Positions 21,820 to 33,217 of a stretch of 64,000 bases of DNA are shown here, in pieces. Under the pieces are notes generated by a model that did no database searches, was not told where the DNA came from, and saw only the letters and a list, made by a program, of their open reading frames with translations. Origin of the DNA: Breviolum minutum Mf 1.05b.01 (Eukaryota > Sar > Dinophyceae > Suessiales > Symbiodiniaceae); NCBI GenBank assembly GCA_000507305.1, contig DF239099.1:255946-319945 (forward strand), read 5' to 3'. The translations under genes and the position numbers were made by a program. Each line of letters starts with the position of its first letter. Position 1 is the stretch's first letter.

Positions 21820-21969
21820 ATACTTGGAGGATCATCCTAGTTGGGAAGTAAAGGGTAACCCCTCATTTATAAGCCGTTTAGGCCACGTGGAACAACCCGA
21901 TCCTTAGGGGGGTTACTAACCATGGTTATTAACCACTGAAACATCCACTGGGATCCCATCCTCCAAGTA
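21820..21969 (+). repeat. Family B copy B7
   Basis: Both ends present; next to exon e41 and family O. Confidence 0.85.
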
Positions 21970-21971
21970 CC

Positions 21972-22060
21972 TATCTATAGGCAAAACTTAGGTACCCAGG
22001 ACAAACAGTTGACAATTTTTAGTTAGAGTTGCAGTTGAAACAACCCCACTTCTTGAACTC
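21972..22060 (+). repeat. Family O element O1
   Basis: Starts AGGCAAAACTTAGGTACCC, as in O2 and O3 (no clear inverted partner). Confidence 0.6.
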
Positions 22061-22341
22061 TTTGATTGCCAGTAAGTCCAACAATATATCCTAATTATTC
22101 AAATTCACCTCATTTAAAGTGTTTCCCGAAATAATTGTTTTGATATATCATTACATCAAGGTTCCCTGAATCAATTATGAAGGTGGAAATCTCACATTTC
22201 ACCCAAACTATTCACTATGCTTTTTGAAATGGAAAATTCATGACCAATGTCTTGGTTTCACTTAGTTTGTTGCCACATGTTCCTAATCTTTTCAAATCAT
22301 CTGCATCCCAAGTGGCGTGGAACATCTGTCAAGGTCCGCAC

Positions 22342-22399
22342 TTCTGCACAACAGTTGGTGCAGAATCCCAACGTTGCAGCAAGACGACGCATGCTAGCA
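22342..22399 (-). CDS. Exon e40
   Basis: Acceptor CGATGAG|TG; donor GCAGAA|GTGCGGAC. It reads LACVVLLQRWDSAPTVVQ. Confidence 0.6.
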
Positions 22400-22846
22400 C
22401 TCATCGACATGGGTTGATGATTGCGTCAGGTCAGGGTCAAATCCAACACAAAAACACACGTAAATAAACTGCAGGTTATGTACACCCCAAGAAAAGAGAT
22501 TAGATGATATGAATAGTCTCTTTTTGAAGTCACTACTAGTCTTTCTATTGCTTTTTGAATGTATTTAAGAAACGCCATTTCATGGAAAAATCCTAGGATA
22601 GTGCTGATCTGCTTGGAGCATGTCGTAGGCAAAAATGGTTATCCCAAAATCCTCACAAATGCTCGTCGCAACACAGTTATGTGCCAGCTAGAACCTAGCG
22701 ACATGGATACTGGAAATGTCCGTGCAAACTTTATTCAGAGGTTTCCGCCCTGAATCCTGTTAACAAAACAATGTCTTTGGCGGGTTTCAGAACCTGTGAT
22801 TCCTGACATCATGAAAGGAAAAAAAATATAAGTTAACAGTTAATCT

Positions 22847-22948
22847 CTGGTTGGTGGTTTCAACCCATCTGAAAAAGATGCTCGTCAAATTTCGAATCTT
22901 CCCCGAATAGGGGTTAAAAATAAAACAATATTTGAAACCACGACCTAG
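22847..22948 (+). repeat. Family A copy A4
   Basis: Termini CTGGTTGGTGG and CCACGACCTAG. Confidence 0.85.
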
Positions 22949-23249
22949 ATCTTGACTTGCAGATGCGGACCTCTGTCTTTTACCAACTACAACTGCAAGA
23001 AAATTGTTTGAACCAACAGCTTCAAATGATTCAAAATGGTTCAACGCCTGAGGGTGCAAATCTTTCAAGTGCCTGGAATCCTAATGGCTGGCAATCCACT
23101 ATGAACTTGCAAAAAAAACATGGGTTCCCTGATTTCCTGCCTCCAAAGGCAAGGATCAAAAAACATCAATTAAAACCACCTATTTTGCGGGGCTCCAAAA
23201 TGTCAAGTTTTCGGGGGTTTTTCATCTCTGTTCGGAGGTTGAGGGCAAC

Positions 23250-23353
23250 ACTCCCTGAAACGAACAGCAAAAACGCCCCTGAAAAATGAGCCAAAAAAAC
23301 CCAAAAAGGGAACGTAGTTCTCCAACCATCCTTTTTTCAGAGGCGAAAGTTGT
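23250..23353 (+). repeat. Family F copy F3
   Basis: CCCTGAAACGAACAGC and TCAGAGGCGAAAGTTG. Confidence 0.75.
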
Positions 23354-23621
23354 TAAAATTCTGGAGGAATAATGCCTACTTCCAGTTGCGGGAGGTCATG
23401 AGTCATGAATGTCTGTGTCTTGAAATTAGGCTTACTCGGCTTCTTCCGGGAATTTAGAGATTTCCTATTCAACTGACCATTTGATGCCAAACTATTTCCG
23501 GTTTTTATTTGGGAGTGGTCCGGAATTTTTGAGTCTGACAGCCCGGGGATATGCTCAATAAACCAATGGATCTTGAATGACAAGTTCAGCTTGTGTTTCT
23601 TTCTCGGAAAAAAATAACATG

Positions 23622-23719
23622 CTAGTTGGTGGTTTCAACCCATTTGAAAAATATTTGTCAAAATGGATCATCTCCCCAGGTAGGGATGAAAATAAAAAAT
23701 ATTTGAAACCACCACCTAG
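23622..23719 (+). repeat. Family A copy A5
   Basis: Flanked by direct CATG on both sides. Confidence 0.9.
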
Positions 23720-24099
23720 CATGTCATTTTTTCAAACGATATAAGAACCCCGCTGTGTTAATCCACGTATGGACCAACCTGTCTATGTTTAAATTCTCGG
23801 AGGATTAAATCCTCAAAAGGATAGAAGCTCATCATAAGATAAAGCCTCATGAGCTATGAATAAAGCCGATGGAGGGAACATGCGCTCAATAAGTATAGTA
23901 ATCCCGATCCCCAGTATACAGAGTTGTATACCCTCCGGTACACCAAACATGGTTAGCTAGAGCATCACCATGTTCAATAAGAAATACAAATCTTCAAAAC
24001 AAACATGTTCTATTTGCCAGTTGACCCCGTTATTTTACCAGAGTTTTTGTTGTTTTTGTTTTTTTTGTTTGACCCGTTGTATTGGAAATCTTCCCCCAC

Positions 24100-24187
24100 C
24101 GTTGCCAGCCAACAGGTGGTATATCAACTCCGTACAACGCCGTGCCTGTGATCTCATTGCCCTGCACATCGCGTGGCACCACAGAAC
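24100..24187 (-). CDS. Exon e39
   Basis: Acceptor ACGACAG|GTT; donor CAACG|GTGGGGG. The chain frame reads VLWCHAMCRAMRSQARRC. The alternative frame (PRDVQGNEITGTALYGVDIP) looks more natural, so an unseen exon may precede it. Confidence 0.65.
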
Positions 24188-24259
24188 CTGTCGTGAGTTG
24201 AAGCATGAAGCGCCATCAACGGAAAAAAACATATGGCAGGGCTTGCCATGAATGGAAAC

Positions 24260-24375
24260 TAGGCAAAACTTAGGTCCCCTACGACTAAAGGTGTCAAACT
24301 TTTAGTGAGTTACAGTTACATTTAAAACCCCACGATCAACTCAAAGGAGCTGTTCGGGTATAAGGGACAATGAAC
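24260..24375 (+). repeat. Family O element O2
   Basis: TAGGCAAAACTTAGGTCCCC and TTTTAGTGAGTTACA. Confidence 0.7.
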
Positions 24376-24490
24376 CAAAAATTTCGCCAAGGAGATTTCG
24401 ACCCAAGTTAGGGGTCCCACAGAAACCCCTGTCAAATGTTCATTTTTTAGTAGGAATCCACCAGTTTCTTAGCGCTAAAACTTGATCCAT

Positions 24491-24512
24491 GTGTGTGTGT
24501 GTGTGTGTGTGT
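24491..24512 (+). repeat. (GT)n microsatellite
   Basis: Eleven GT units. Confidence 0.95.
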
Positions 24513-24669
24513 TTGCCATGCTTACACCACCCAAACGGTTGTTTCAAAAACATGGTTTTAAGCCCCCCAAAAGGGTGATGTTGGAAAGGGACATTCATAG
24601 CAAACCCAGAATCATTGAAAACAAAACAATTAAAAAAACACAAAGAACTGCAAGGTAATTTTCAGGTAC

Positions 24670-25074
24670 CTGCGGAGAGATGCAAAAAGTCCGAAATCCG
24701 AAAGTCTCCAACAATGAATGTCTGTGGACTGGAGTCGTCTTGGAGATTCCACCGTCGGAGGTTGGGATTTGACCACATGTGCCGCAGGTGCGGTAAGGAA
24801 TGCAATGCCAATCCCATTTTTCTGGGCAAAACTCCGTGATCTCTTCGCAAATCGTGGGGTCCAAATCCTCCTCTCCAGACCAAGGACGCTCCAGCGGAGG
24901 TTTTACGCTCTGTTGGCGGCCGCTAGTCCCCTTTGGAAATGATTCACTTTCTTTTGTCCCACATCGTAAGCGAGATTGATCGCTTGTGGCTCGAAGCCAA
25001 TCACCATTGTCTCCATTGTCGACGGCATGTGCTTCTGCGACATGTGGTATGCCGCGAAGCATACCGCTTCCAGT
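24670..25074 (-). CDS. Exon e38 (405 nt, longest)
   Basis: Acceptor CTATTGAGCAG|ACT; donor CTCCGCAG|GTACCTG. All 135 codons are open in phase 0: an acidic, Ser-rich first half and a Cys-containing second half (WDWHCIPYRTCGTCGQIP). No family recognised. Confidence 0.8.
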
Positions 25075-25536
25075 CTGCTCAATAGAAAGCATGCCAAATT
25101 TCAGTCCACGGACAAGTTACATGCAAAAATTACTAGATACAGCAGCGATAACCTTTGATGGTTTTCGGTCGTTGAGCAAGCATAGGGAAAGTACCTCATA
25201 GCAAAAACAAGTCTTAAACTGTTAAACTGTAAGTTGGCTTGATCCTTCATACCTTCTTATCACACTTTCACACTGCTAATTTTGCATATGCATCTTCATC
25301 TCTTCCCCCCCCAAAAAAACACACACACGCACCATCTGACAAACCAAACCACCCTCAACCTATCCAACATCCCCTACACAACAACCCACAAGTTGATATA
25401 CCACCACTCCATGCTGGCCAAATGAAACATATATTTCACCAACCTTACGTCTCCCTAAAGTCCCTAAAATAACGCGAGGATGTCCCTTACTAAATCACCA
25501 ATCATTGGTTTTCGGCCCCAAACAATCGGTGGCTTT

Positions 25537-25642
25537 CTAGTTGGTGGTTGAACCAACCCCTTTGAAAAATATGCTCGTCAAATTGGATCATCTTCCCCAA
25601 GGTTCGGGGTGAAAATAAAAAATATTTGAAACCACCACCTAG
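25537..25642 (+). repeat. Family A copy A6
   Basis: Flanked by direct CTTT(C). Confidence 0.9.
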
Positions 25643-25696
25643 CTTTCAGTCGCTATAATCAATTTTACCCCGAAAACGACTCCATGCGCATCGACA

Positions 25697-25840
25697 TACT
25701 TGGAGGATCATCCCAGTTAGTACTTAGAAACCCCCATTTACAAGCCATGAATGGCCATTTGGACGGAGAACAACCGCAGTTAGGGGACTTATTAACCATG
25801 GTTATTAACCAGGTATCCAAGTCCTGGGATGATCCTCCAA
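25697..25840 (+). repeat. Family B copy B8
   Basis: Both ends present (TACTTGGAGGATCATCCCAG ... GGGATGATCCTCCAA). Confidence 0.85.
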
Positions 25841-25864
25841 ATATTCAGCCAAGATACAAGTGAC

Positions 25865-25923
25865 TTCAACTCCAACGGGCCAAGGTGTTGGTGGAACACA
25901 AAGAATGCTGGATGTTTCTGCCA
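25865..25923 (-). CDS. Exon e37
   Basis: The phase-compatible acceptor is ACATTCCAG|TG; donor GTTGAA|GTCACTTG. It reads AETSSILCVPPTPWPVGVE. An earlier acceptor (CGCCGAG|, 25949) would extend it with LHLSVNIPV. Confidence 0.7.
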
Positions 25924-26352
25924 CTGGAATGTTCACCGAGAGATGTAACCTCGGCGGTGAAATGTTGATTTTAATGTGATACTTCCCTTTTTTGTATGGT
26001 GGGGATTTGAACTCCGTCCCCCCAAAACAAAAAGGACCAATAAAGAGTGCGAGAAGTTGTCAATTTCAATGTGATCACATGATTCTTTCAAGAGATGTTA
26101 TCAATTGTATCTTCCAGAATCTTTTGGATAAATTCTACCGAGAATTCTATGTACTAGACTAAACTCTTAGATGTTGTTTCCCAGTTCATCATTAATATCA
26201 TCCAATCAATTCATTACAAGAAAACCCATGCTTTCCACCATCTCATCTCTTTGTTTAGCCAAGCTTCCCCAGCCCTAAAAGCCTCACCTCCGGTTTTTTC
26301 ATCATCCAAGTGCCGAGGCGCAGGAGGCTGGTTGTCGCCACCGGACGTAAAC

Positions 26353-26418
26353 CACCAAAGTCGGCAGAGGCTTCGCTGTAAAGTTCAAAGGTCAAGTTGT
26401 GTATCGCTGGGGCAGGAC
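26353..26418 (-). CDS. Exon e36, paralogous to e7
   Basis: Acceptor ATCGTCAG|GT; donor TTTGGTG|GTTTACG. It reads PAPAIHNLTFELYSEASADF, ending in FGG like e7 and with the same end phase. Confidence 0.75.
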
Positions 26419-26721
26419 CTGACGATGAAGGTGGTGGTGAGGTTAGATGATGTCAAAAAATGAGGTTCAAAGGCAATGCGGGAATTCAAATATATACATA
26501 GCACCCAAAAAAATGAGCCATCCTATCCACGGACATATCATTCTTCCAAGGATTGGAGCTTTTTCAGGGGTGATGTTCTTTTTCATCAAGGTTTTGCTCT
26601 TTGCATCGCAAAAAAAAAGGTGGAATATCATCATGTGACAGCCCTTCTAGGTCCTATATTCCTGAAAGATTTCTTGTAACACAGGTGAGCAACAGGAGAA
26701 AGATCACCGTCCAAAACGCTC

Positions 26722-26829
26722 ACCCTCCCTGAAACTAACATGTCCCCCCTGAAAATAGGCCGGGCCCCAAAAGGAAATTCATCTTCCAACCATTGATTTC
26801 CAGGGGCGATTCGTTAGTTTCAGGGTATG
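26722..26829 (+). repeat. Family F copy F4
   Basis: Full copy, CCCTGAAACTAACATGTCCC to TTCGTTAGTTTCAGGG. Confidence 0.85.
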
Positions 26830-26846
26830 AAGCACCAAAAAAAAGG

Positions 26847-26947
26847 TACACTCTGGTAAACTAACATAGCAATGTAAAATGGACCCTTAGATGATTTTCC
26901 TATTGAAAACGGAGATATTCGATTGCTATCTTAGTTTACCAGAGGGT
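26847..26947 (+). repeat. Family E copy E2
   Basis: Both termini present; F4 lies 17 bp away. Confidence 0.85.
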
Positions 26948-27104
26948 AGTTTTTTCTGGGGTTGTATTCTATAGGTGGTGGTTTCGACTGTTTTTAATTT
27001 TCACCCCGAAAATACATGCCAAAAAAGATACATTCACCAGAAACCCAACTGAGGGTATAAGGGACTACCAAAGATTGGCCAAAGTTTATGAAGCACCCAA
27101 AAAA

Positions 27105-27212
27105 AGTGGGACATTCATCGTAAACTAACATAGCAATGGAAAATGGACCCAGAATGAAGATGATTTTCCCATCGAAAATACACACACAAAAAGAGTGGGA
27201 ACATTCACCATA
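27105..27212 (+). repeat. Family E copy E3, right arm altered
   Basis: GTAAACTAACATAGCAATGG present; the right end reads CATTCACCATAAACC. Confidence 0.65.
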
Positions 27213-27254
27213 AACCCTGTTCATCCTTGGGACTTTTTGTTTGAATCAGCCAAC

Positions 27255-27307
27255 CTTCAGGAATCATAATCACATCCCACGCGCCGCTCTGTAAGGGTTC
27301 GATTCTC
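27255..27307 (-). CDS. Exon e35
   Basis: Acceptor TTCCCGCAG|G; donor CCTGAAG|GTTGGCTG. It reads RIEPLQSGAWDVIMIPE and joins e36 as IPEGPAPA. Confidence 0.75.
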
Positions 27308-27567
27308 CTGCGGGAACAACAGCTGGCTGGTGCATGGTTAGGTGCTGGGATGAGCATGGAACAAAGGCAAACTTAAATGAAGTTTGATGATGTTAAAAAA
27401 TGGAAGATGCTGTGAACCCAAAATCGTTTTGAAAGAGAAAATGGTAATATATCCAAATAACATCAAATAACTACCAGATTTTGAAGGTAAAACATTACTA
27501 CAGAAGTTCGGATTGCAATCATTTTTGTAAAAATTCATGCGCATTTGATACTGTCCTGCACCTTCAC

Positions 27568-27602
27568 CTTTCATGTTGCGTGTTAAGCAACGAAACATAT
27601 TC
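27568..27602 (-). CDS. Exon e34 (35 nt)
   Basis: Acceptor CATTTTTAG|G; donor ATGAAAG|GTGAAGG. It reads EYVSLLNTQHE and bridges phase 0 to phase 2. Confidence 0.6.
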
Positions 27603-27745
27603 CTAAAAATGCTTGTGAAAGGAGTGGCAAGAATTGAATGTTCAACTTGCCACAACTCCGGCGAAAAAATAACACAGAAACAAAAACAACGCCCTGATAT
27701 TTTTCTTTCTGAGACCAAACATATATCATATATATATATATCTAT

Positions 27746-27843
27746 CTGGTTGGTGGTTTCAACCCATTTGAAAAGTATTAGTCAAAATGGGAATCTTCCC
27801 CAACTAGGGATGAAAATAAAAAATATTTGAAACCACCACCTAG
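27746..27843 (+). repeat. Family A copy A7
   Basis: Adjacent to a TA-rich tract; flanks AT-rich. Confidence 0.88.
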
Positions 27844-27900
27844 AATCATATACCTGTTACACACATACCATCCCTTCCTTCACACTCATCCTCCCTTCAC

Positions 27901-28053
27901 CGGATTGCTCCAGTATTGACTGCTTAGCATATCATTGGATCGTCGTCCCGCCACGTTGGGTGGATCACTACGCAAGTGAAGATAGGAGGCCGGATCACGA
28001 CCTTGAACCAGCAACAGGTGACAGTCTGGATGCTGGTACTTGAAGGTTGATAT
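27901..28053 (-). CDS. Exon e33
   Basis: Acceptor CATCAACAG|ATA; donor AATCCG|GTGAAGG. Its 51 codons include YQHPDCHLLLVQGRDPASYL and RRSNDMLSSQYWSNP. Confidence 0.82.
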
Positions 28054-28773
28054 CTGTTGATGGTGAAGAGAAAATCTTGGTGAAATTTCCCAAGTTGATA
28101 TATGGTTGAGAATGGAACACATTTAGAATCAATACCAATGAGAATGGGTAAACTTGTTTAGTTTCTTGAAATAAGTACGATTAGTTCTAAGATTACAGAA
28201 TATAATATGTCTTTATTATTGGAACCGATCCCTATGTTTTTTTGAGAGGGGTTTCCAGACACACATCCCATGTGGTGGTTTGCCACTTATTTTTTCAATA
28301 ATGGGTCCTAGTCCTATGGTCCTACTGGAAGTTTTAGTCAACAACTGATCATGCAAGTACAATGCGGGAACCCTGCTTGAACGGTTGACATTGATAGTTG
28401 TAAGGAGTAAACTACAAATCACACAAACACTAAACAGGTATCATTTGGAAGACTCGGGTCAGTACTATATTTAGATTTGCCTGAGATGGTTGCACACATA
28501 TTGTGCACATGGGAGCCTTACCATAGTAGACAGTAAAACGTTACCTTCAACTAACAATCTATCTCACTATTTACGGGGTTTCATAATGTTTTATACATCC
28601 AAACAGTGATGGAAAGCATCCATCATCAGTATTACAGTATCACTACCAATTGCTAGGAGTCCCCTTTGTCAGAGTACATTGGTCATCACATCGAAAAAGA
28701 CAGGAGTTTTGACCACAGCTGACCACCAGACATCATTCCCCTTCTTAGTCCAAAAGACGTAGTTGAAGGTTAC

Positions 28774-28900
28774 CAAAGCGATCGGCAGATTGCAAGCGAA
28801 GGAACACATCCTGGCTCCCAGATTCAGGCCGGTGGAAAAACACGTGGGATGAAACGCATGCAATGATGAAGATGTAGAGCAGTGCCAATCCTTCAGATCC
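28774..28900 (-). CDS. Exon e32
   Basis: Acceptor TTAAGCAG|G; donor CGCTTTG|GTAACC. The chain frame contains DLKDWHCSTSSSLHAFHPTC and NLGARMCSFACNLPIAL (Cys-rich). Another open frame is hydrophobic (LALLYIFIIACVSSHVFF), so the frame assignment matters. Confidence 0.75.
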
Positions 28901-28940
28901 CTGCTTAACATACATCAATGAAACAAACTAGGCACATAAC

Positions 28941-29050
28941 TACACCCCTGAAAACTAACATGACATTGGAAAATCCCCATGTTTCAATAGGAAATACATC
29001 TTCAAACGGTGGATTTTCCAGCTTGTCATGTTAGTTATTTTGGGGGGTTA
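28941..29050 (+). repeat. Family E copy E4 (CCCCTGAAAACTAACATGAC subtype)
   Basis: Termini TACACCCCTGAAAACTAACA and TGTTAGTTATTTTGGGGGG. Confidence 0.78.
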
Positions 29051-29086
29051 GTACCTCATTAAATTTTTATGCGCCCAAAAAGACAA

Positions 29087-29184
29087 CTAGTTGGTGGTTT
29101 CAACCTATCTGAAAAATATTAGTCAAATTGGATCATTTCACCAGGTAGGGATGAAAATAAAAATTTTTTGAAACCACCACCTAG
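29087..29184 (+). repeat. Family A copy A8
   Basis: Flanked by direct ACAA(C). Lies 30 bp past the donor of e31. Confidence 0.9.
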
Positions 29185-29214
29185 ACAACCAAATCACCCA
29201 ACTAACCCAACCAC

Positions 29215-29358
29215 CTTCCTGGCCCCAATCCAACATCCCCGAGGTAAAGGGCAGGTGGGTCCTGTCCGACGATTCCTCTTAAGGAGTTGTTGCGTAAACC
29301 ACCGACGACCTCCAGGCTATGCACCTTAGGCAAATCATCCCAAGTGATGGATGAATTG
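29215..29358 (-). CDS. Exon e31
   Basis: Acceptor CCCCAAG|C; donor GGAAG|GTGGTTGG. It reads NSSITWDDLPKVHSLEVVGG and RGIVGQDPPALYLGDVGL. Repeat C6 lies about 40 bp upstream and A8 about 30 bp downstream, both in introns. Confidence 0.8.
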
Positions 29359-29395
29359 CTTGGGGTTCCAAGGTGATAGGTTTCGTCATGGAGAA

Positions 29396-29535
29396 ACAAG
29401 ATGGGGCCCCCTACCGATCGTTGTAAATGAAGTTGTAACCCCCGAGAAATGGGTTTGTAAAAGGGTAACTGGGGTTATAACCCCTATAAGTGGAGATAGA
29501 ACCCTACTTGTAACTGGTAGGAACCCATCTTGTAG
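29396..29535 (+). repeat. Family C copy C6
   Basis: Both ends read ACAAGATGGG, so the GT of the usual donor is AT here; mid-intron in the model. Confidence 0.85.
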
Positions 29536-30033
29536 GGTAGCGTCGCTCCTTTTATTGCTCAACAGGAACTGACACCCAAGCCTTAAGCAGAATAGTGAAT
29601 TCTTTAAAATGGGTGCCAGTACCCAAGTTGATTGAAACTGAGAGATTGATGGCAGTTTGGATTGTTAGCTCTCAAGTATCTAATCTGTCTAAAAACGATA
29701 ACACCAACCCGGAGCAACGAAAAAGATCTCCCTATAGTTGTTGTTTCAATGTGTCGAGTACTTACTATGCCAAAAGGGGTTAATCACAGCATCAACAAGT
29801 AACAAACAATACAACCATCTTCACTAGTCATTTCACTTCTGCCACATCATATCCCATAGTCTTAACCAACAACTCCTCTCTTACCATACTGGATGGTAAA
29901 CCACCTGGCTGGGTGCTCGAACCCCTAGCTGGTTGTTCATTTGCTAGTCCTTTAAAACACAAAAAATGGTCCTCCCAAAAACTCATGAATGCTCATCACA
30001 ACGCGCACCCATCCAGAAACCTTCCGCAAATCC

Positions 30034-30186
30034 ACAAGGTGGGGCCCCTACGATCATTATAAATGGAGTGATGGGGCCCCAGGCCTATAAATGGCCTTAT
30101 AAATGGGGGCCAACTGGGTTTTTTTCACCCTACTTATAGGGAGTTATTTCACCCTTAGTTATAACCGGTGACCAGGGCCCACCTTT
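30034..30186 (+). repeat. Family C copy C7
   Basis: Same intron as C6. The right end could serve as a donor (GAAAG|GTGGGC) for an unplaced exon. Confidence 0.85.
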
Positions 30187-30260
30187 CACACCCACCATCC
30201 AGTTCAACCCACTTCTACACTCCCATGCTCTCAGCAAGATACGGCGATAGCAGGATTCAC

Positions 30261-30294
30261 CACATGGACGAAAGGATTGTATGGTTGCTGTAGC
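30261..30294 (-). CDS. Exon e30 (34 nt)
   Basis: Acceptor GACTTAG|GC; donor CATGTG|GTGAATCC. It reads YSNHTILSSM in phase with both neighbours. Confidence 0.55.
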
Positions 30295-31177
30295 CTAAGT
30301 CATGGCTAATTTCATCTGAGGTATGAAACAACTATGTTGGAAATTCAGAAATTCTAACTGTTGATTTGGGTGAACATCCAAAGAAACTTTGATTACTTGG
30401 TGTTCCTCAAAACAATAACCCCTAAGTATGTTGGTGGTTTCTCAGAAAATAAAGAAGATCCCAAATCCATCAGTTTCCTATTAAGACTTCTCGGAGGTCA
30501 CATAAGTTGCTGTGAATCTGTGATTCCGTGGGGCCTAAAACATGCAGACATTGGCTTGGGTACCGAACGGCAATTACTCCCGCACAAGTTGATATGTGGC
30601 ATATCTTTTCTTTATCGCTTCACCCATTCTCTGTTTCAGATCATTGAAAAATCACTGTAAACACCCAATCATCAAATCCACTGTTCTATAAATGTGCTTA
30701 CGAAACTGGTAGTATAGCTCCTTATCGCTCCCCCATGTACCCCAAACAACTCGGCTAATATCGCTCCCTTCCAACTTCCAACCACCTGCTAAACCTCTGG
30801 GCAAAATTCATGTCTGTTTCGATGTTCCCATCAAATCTATCAACCGAAGTAGATCCAAACCCAACAAATAGATACCAGTACAATACAACCCCTAAACACC
30901 ACAAGAGGTCCAACCCCAAACAGAATAGATACTCAACTATGTACTGTAGTCAAACATTCAAACAAAGCCACATGTGACATTTACATGGTTCTACTTCACC
31001 ACTTGTTCAAACCAAATTTCTTCCAATCCCCTTTCTTCATCTTACGCTCCAAGGCACATTTCTTCATAGAACATGTCATCTGCTTGCAGAATATGAAAAG
31101 GTACAGTGCTACTCCCAAAACCCAAACTCAGAAAGGCTGAGATATTTCGTGTGGTTTCGCCCATCCAATGGTCATAC

Positions 31178-31275
31178 CTGGATTTCCGGCAGCGCTGAGG
31201 TTGGTATGGAGAAGTAGAAGGGTGGTTGAACTTGGACTCAAGTACCATGCAAGATGAGGCGAGCGTTGTTGAACT
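31178..31275 (-). CDS. Exon e29
   Basis: Acceptor ACCTAAG|A; donor AATCCAG|GTATGACC. It reads VQQRSPHLAWYLSPSSTTLL then LLHTNLSAAGNP. Confidence 0.75.
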
Positions 31276-31349
31276 CTTAGGTTAGTCAAGTTGATGCAAA
31301 TGAATAACATCTTACGTTCCAGCTTGTACTTCTCTATTTGAACATGTAA

Positions 31350-31448
31350 TATTGTTGCTGAAAAAAACCTGTACCACCTGGGATGTACAAAACCCTGTGA
31401 ATAATGAGTAAACTATCAAGTGGTCCAGGATATCTTCCATCAACAGTA
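31350..31448 (+). repeat. Family D copy D4
   Basis: Left end decayed; right end CTTCCATCAACAGTA. Confidence 0.78.
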
Positions 31449-32476
31449 GGGTGGCTATAAGATGTTAAAATTCAAGGTGATAAAAATAAAAGGCTCAAAA
31501 TGCCATTCTGTTTTGGCACCAGTCTTAGTATACTCTTAAGATTCAATACAGGTCCCATCTGCACGAAAGGGACATTTCTTCGAACCATCTTTTTTCAGGG
31601 ACAGAGCGATACTATCTATCTGCTAGTTCGAGTCGAGGGACAAGCCATCTAGGTGCAGGCCGCATTTTGCTACATTGCAGGAAATCCTCATTAAAAACAC
31701 CCAAAACCATTAAACATATTAAAAATTGCGTTTTGACTAAGTACTTGAATTGAAACAAATGCCTATTGGGTTGGTACAATCACCTCACATAGTGTTAGTG
31801 GACTGCACATGTTACAATAACTAGACGGTGCATTCAAGGATTTCTTATCATATAACCTGGGTATATATTACTCTTTCACCCTTCCTTTTCAATAAATCTA
31901 GGCTTCAACCCGATGGAACATGTGCCATTTCACATAGTCTCACCCTTCCCCATCCTTTTCATCCCAAGTGACAAGATCTCCAAAGGTACATAGCCTGAGG
32001 GTCGCGCTGACAGGAATACTCAGGGTTTAGTGAGTCATGCAAAAAGTACACCCTGTGAAAGTAACATAGAGGCTGCAAAAAAAACAAAACAGAACAATTG
32101 GTTAGTTTTCGGGGGTGTAAAACTCTGTGATAAACCGAAAGCTCCACTTATGAACTGGAGTACGATCCTTTCCATCAACAACATAGCATCCAAATGGGAT
32201 TGTTTGTATTCCAAACAAAACAAGATGTGGACTCTTGCGTTGAGGCTGACCTTGGAACTCTACTACTTAATAGGGCGCCAACTTCGTCGTCATATTCTGA
32301 GTATGGAAAGGTGTTTAAAACAAATGGCAGAGACGAGCCACATAACATGACATCACTCTTGCCACTAGAAAAGTTAGTGCTCAAACCCCCCATTTCCAGG
32401 TGAACAAAATCACTTTCCAAAAGCAAACAATATGTCCTTGTCAATGAGACCTTGGAGAGGCTATACTTCCATTCAC

Positions 32477-32645
32477 CTATATCCGACCCAGTTCAACACC
32501 TTTCTCCCTTCCAAGCGACCTTGTTCCAAATCCGCCTCCATACTCAAAACACTGCCACTGCGAATGTAACCTGAGTCCGGAGCGAACTCCTGGGGGAGTT
32601 CGTAAAGATGAATGTTATCATCCCTCCGTGTTTGGATACTTGTTA
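32477..32645 (-). CDS. Exon e28
   Basis: Acceptor CATATTCAG|TA; donor GATATAG|GTGAATGG. It reads TRRDDNIHLYELPQEFAPDS and LEQGRLEGRKVLNWVGY. Confidence 0.83.
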
Positions 32646-32681
32646 CTGAATATGAAAGAAGGGTGGGACTTGTGGACATAT

Positions 32682-32784
32682 GGGGGTTTCCGAAAATAGT
32701 GGTACCCCCAAATCATCAATTTTAATAGGGTTTTCCATTATTTTCACCATCCATTTTGGGATACCACTATTTTCAGAAACACCC
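32682..32784 (+). repeat. Family G copy G3
   Basis: Lies between e27 and e28; its end is the donor of e27. Confidence 0.88.
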
Positions 32785-32898
32785 ATATAGATATGAAACA
32801 AAATTCCTGGCAAGACACTGCTATCGTAGCTGGGTGAAATCTCGGTGCCATTCAAAAAGACTCGACCACCAGTGTCGGAGTTCAATTCAAATTGGTAC
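32783..32898 (-). CDS. Exon e27, PA14-like strand motif
   Basis: Acceptor TTGCCAG|G. It reads YQFELNSDTGGRVFLNGTEI, reminiscent of the SDDGxRLxxNG motif of PA14 carbohydrate-binding domains (resemblance only). The donor ATGG|GTGTTTC is the end of repeat G3. It joins e28 in frame (HIYMVTSIQ). Confidence 0.82.
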
Positions 32899-33132
32899 CT
32901 GGCAAGTCATGTTGCAAGCATGAATGAAAGAAATGACGAAGAAAATGAAGAAAGCCAAACTTGACTAACACGGTGTTTGACATCCACAAAGGTGATGATC
33001 TCAAAAGAACACAACTAAAAAAAACACTCGTGAAACATCTCAGAAGACGTAGATATTGTATGATATTATGGTATTTTCAGCTGTGACATTCAAGAAAGTC
33101 CGCAATGTCTTGGGTATCACCACCAGACTCAC

Positions 33133-33217
33133 ACACTCACCACCACATGCTCCAAGTTGTTCGCGGAGCCTGCCGCTAAATGGAACTCGTAGCCAACCAA
33201 TGATCTGAAGCGAATAC
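33133..33217 (-). CDS. Exon e26
   Basis: Acceptor TCCACCAG|GT. It reads IRFRSLVGYEFHLAAGSANN then LEHVVVS. Of several nearby GT sites, the donor GAGTGT|GTGAGTC is the only consensus-like one that keeps phase with e27. Confidence 0.75.

Noticed and set aside
24595..25092. FkbM-methyltransferase-like reading (VIGFEPQAINLAY)
   Set aside because: That frame has an in-frame stop within the exon, whereas phase 0 is open for all 135 codons and joins both neighbours.
27260..27320. tRNA-like T-arm (GGGTTCGATTC)
   Set aside because: No D-arm, anticodon arm or 7-bp acceptor stem can be formed; the segment is exon e35 on the other strand.
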